From Tamarix chinensis (Eukaryota > Streptophyta > Magnoliopsida > Caryophyllales > Tamaricaceae): DNA of 64,000 nucleotides. Location: NCBI GenBank assembly GCA_030549775.1, contig CM060173.1, positions 36,900,610-36,964,609 on the forward strand. Reading direction: 5' to 3'. The translations under genes were made by a program, and so were the position numbers. Of the stretch, positions 62,439 through 64,000 are shown piece by piece. Every line of letters begins with the position of its first letter. The stretch's first letter is position 1. The notes beneath the pieces were generated by a model that saw only the letters and a list, made by a program, of their open reading frames with translations, was not told where the DNA came from and did not search any database.

Positions 62439-63275
62439 GGTCGATTGGAAGGGAAAACGACAAAGGGGAGCGGGGGAAATAGGGGGAAAGGGTTATGGGC
62501 ACCGGCCGGCGAGGGTAGGATGATGCAAGTCTACTTTCGTAGGCCATTTTTGACTAGGAAGAGGGGATAGCACACGTAGGAGAGGAGATGGTCGGCCATG
62601 ATGAAATGACAGGGAAGACAACGAGGGAGAGAGGGGGAGAATGGTGGGTCAACCGGCATTATTGGTGGCATAAATCTCTGCGTCGATTGGGGGGTTGCAA
62701 GTGGCATGAGGAAGAAGATGAAGAAGAATAAAGGGGGAAGGGGCTGGATCGGCGATCCAACAGAAAAGAAGAAAGAAAGGAAAAAGCCTGACCGGTCGAG
62801 AGAAGAAGAAAGAAAAAAATAACACGGGCCTGGGCCGTGTTGGAGGGAAGGGGAGACTGGGCTACAGGCGGGCTCGCCTAGGTCAGAGGAGAAGGAGAAA
62901 AGAAAGGAAGAAGGAAGAGAAGAAAAAGGGAAAGGAAAGGAAGAAGATAGGGAAAAAAGAAAAAGGAAAAAGGTGGGTTTGGGGTTAATTAATATATTTT
63001 GGGTATTTTGAGATATAAAAAAATATTAATATTAAAATAATAATTAATTTCTCTTTTCGGTTAACATAGGGTTTTTGAAATATTTTTCCTAAATTCCATT
63101 TTAATAAGCAAAAATACTCAAATTTTTCTATTTAAATTATTTATTAATTTCTCTTATATTTGCCTTAATTAACTCCATCTTATTTTAATAAAAATATTTT
63201 ATTTAATTAATTTCCCTAATAAATCCTTATTTGCCATAATTTCCTAAATTAGGGTTTTGGTGATATTTCATACAC

Positions 63276-64000
63276 CATCTCTTAACTTGCCAGCCCACTG
63301 CTATGCTCATTCCTAACTACACTTAACCCCCCATAATGCCATCAAGTCAGCCCTCACTTTTTAGTTACCCACACTCAACCTTACCAGTCTTATCTCCCTC
63401 TCTCCTATGAATGTTGACCCAACCATGCCTCTATACATTTGTTTTTATCCATTTTCATGCCTCACTTATTTTTCTTACTCTCTTCTCCCTTTTCTTTGTA
63501 GAAATTTTCCCCAAGTGTTGAGCATCCCTTCATTTTCCCCTCTTCTCCTCTTTGTTGAGAAAAATAGAGACTTTCTCTAATTTTCTCCCTTCTCACGTGA
63601 GCATTGTGTTCCTTTATCTTCTTTAAATTTTGGTTTTGGGTCACTCCTACTTTCCTTAAGTAATGAAGAATTAAGGTTGAAGATTTTAGCCCTTTCCTTA
63701 ACTCCCTATTTTTAAGGAAAAATGGTGGTGTTTTATGTTCTTCTCCTTATTATAACTTTTCTTTGATTTCAATGAAGTTTAAATATATGATTTTTAATGG
63801 TTTTAACTTTAGTTCTCTTAGTAATCGAGGTTCTACTATATAGACATCAAGGAGAAGCTTTTGTGCTAGAAACATTGCTTCAAAGTAAGACATTCTTATC
63901 TTTAACATAAATGGGGTTATATGGTGTATAGGGATTCTATGTGTTTCATGTATATGTGAGCATGATCTAATTTATATTATATAATTTGATTGTGGTATAA
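63276..64000 (+). mobile_element. Family F-like LTR, right part
   Basis: Continues the LTR broken at 58811. It is pyrimidine-rich to about 63600, then holds CTTCAAAGTAAGACATTCTT (63879-63898), which corresponds to ATCAAGTAAGTGATTCTTAC in the family F copy (51738-51757). It runs off the right edge of the window. Confidence 0.5.

Noticed and set aside
62139..62570. Frames of 62-129 residues
   Set aside because: Counterpart of the same U3 zone in the 58812-63270 copy, open in overlapping frames on both strands, with no recognisable protein.

Overview
The window is intergenic, repeat-rich plant nuclear DNA. It is strongly AT-rich. It carries relics of plant chromoviruses, Athila-type Ty3/gypsy elements, a Cassandra-like 5S-derived LTR and a hAT MITE, plus long AT, AAT and GAT microsatellites. 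I found no intact host gene and no tRNA gene. Almost every coding trace is a stop-ridden or frameshifted retrotransposon pseudogene. The species cannot be read from this sequence; an angiosperm with a large, repeat-rich genome is the best inference.

Layout. 1-3.28 kb: minus-strand Ty3/gypsy internal region (gag, RT, RNase H; integrase lies off the left edge) with its primer binding site. 3.28-6.32 kb: its 5' LTR, cut short in U3 and joined to a second RT fragment (6.33-7.19 kb). 7.2-10.9 kb: featureless AT-rich DNA. 10.887-19.539 kb: a solo LTR of a roughly 4.4-kb LTR family (called 'family L' here), into which a second, oppositely oriented solo LTR of the same family (12.146-16.386 kb) has inserted; both have target-site duplications. 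20.309-26.735 kb: a decayed but structurally complete chromovirus (CRM/Galadriel-like) with both LTRs, PBS, gag, PR, RT, RNase H, IN and PPT. 27.679-33.015 kb: a related element with an internal RT-to-IN deletion. 33.568-34.623 kb: a solo LTR of the same group. 34.771-35.200 kb: a hAT-type MITE with a perfect 8-bp duplication. 36.76-40.99 kb: a degenerate tandem array of 0.9-1.1-kb units. 42.86-45.02 kb: a CACTA-like element rich in palindromic GCAACGAC motifs, split by a Cassandra-like 5S-bearing LTR. 45.256-about 53 kb: a third LTR family (F) carrying a nested family L solo LTR (45.951-50.393 kb, perfect TSD) and a chromovirus-type solo LTR. 53-58.3 kb: Athila-type remnants in both orientations. 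58.346-64.0 kb: another family F-like LTR, split by a fourth family L solo LTR (58.812-63.270 kb, perfect TSD).

The clearest signals are these. (1) Four family L solo LTRs can be delimited to the base by 5-bp duplications. (2) All five family L copies share a two-block array of near-palindromic CCGGTGGA subrepeats, placed downstream of the TATA box and so in the transcribed leader. (3) In the chromovirus group, the pol reading frame appears to run into the LTR. (4) A 5S-like LTR sits inside a DNA transposon relic. All function is inferred from sequence alone; no database search was run.
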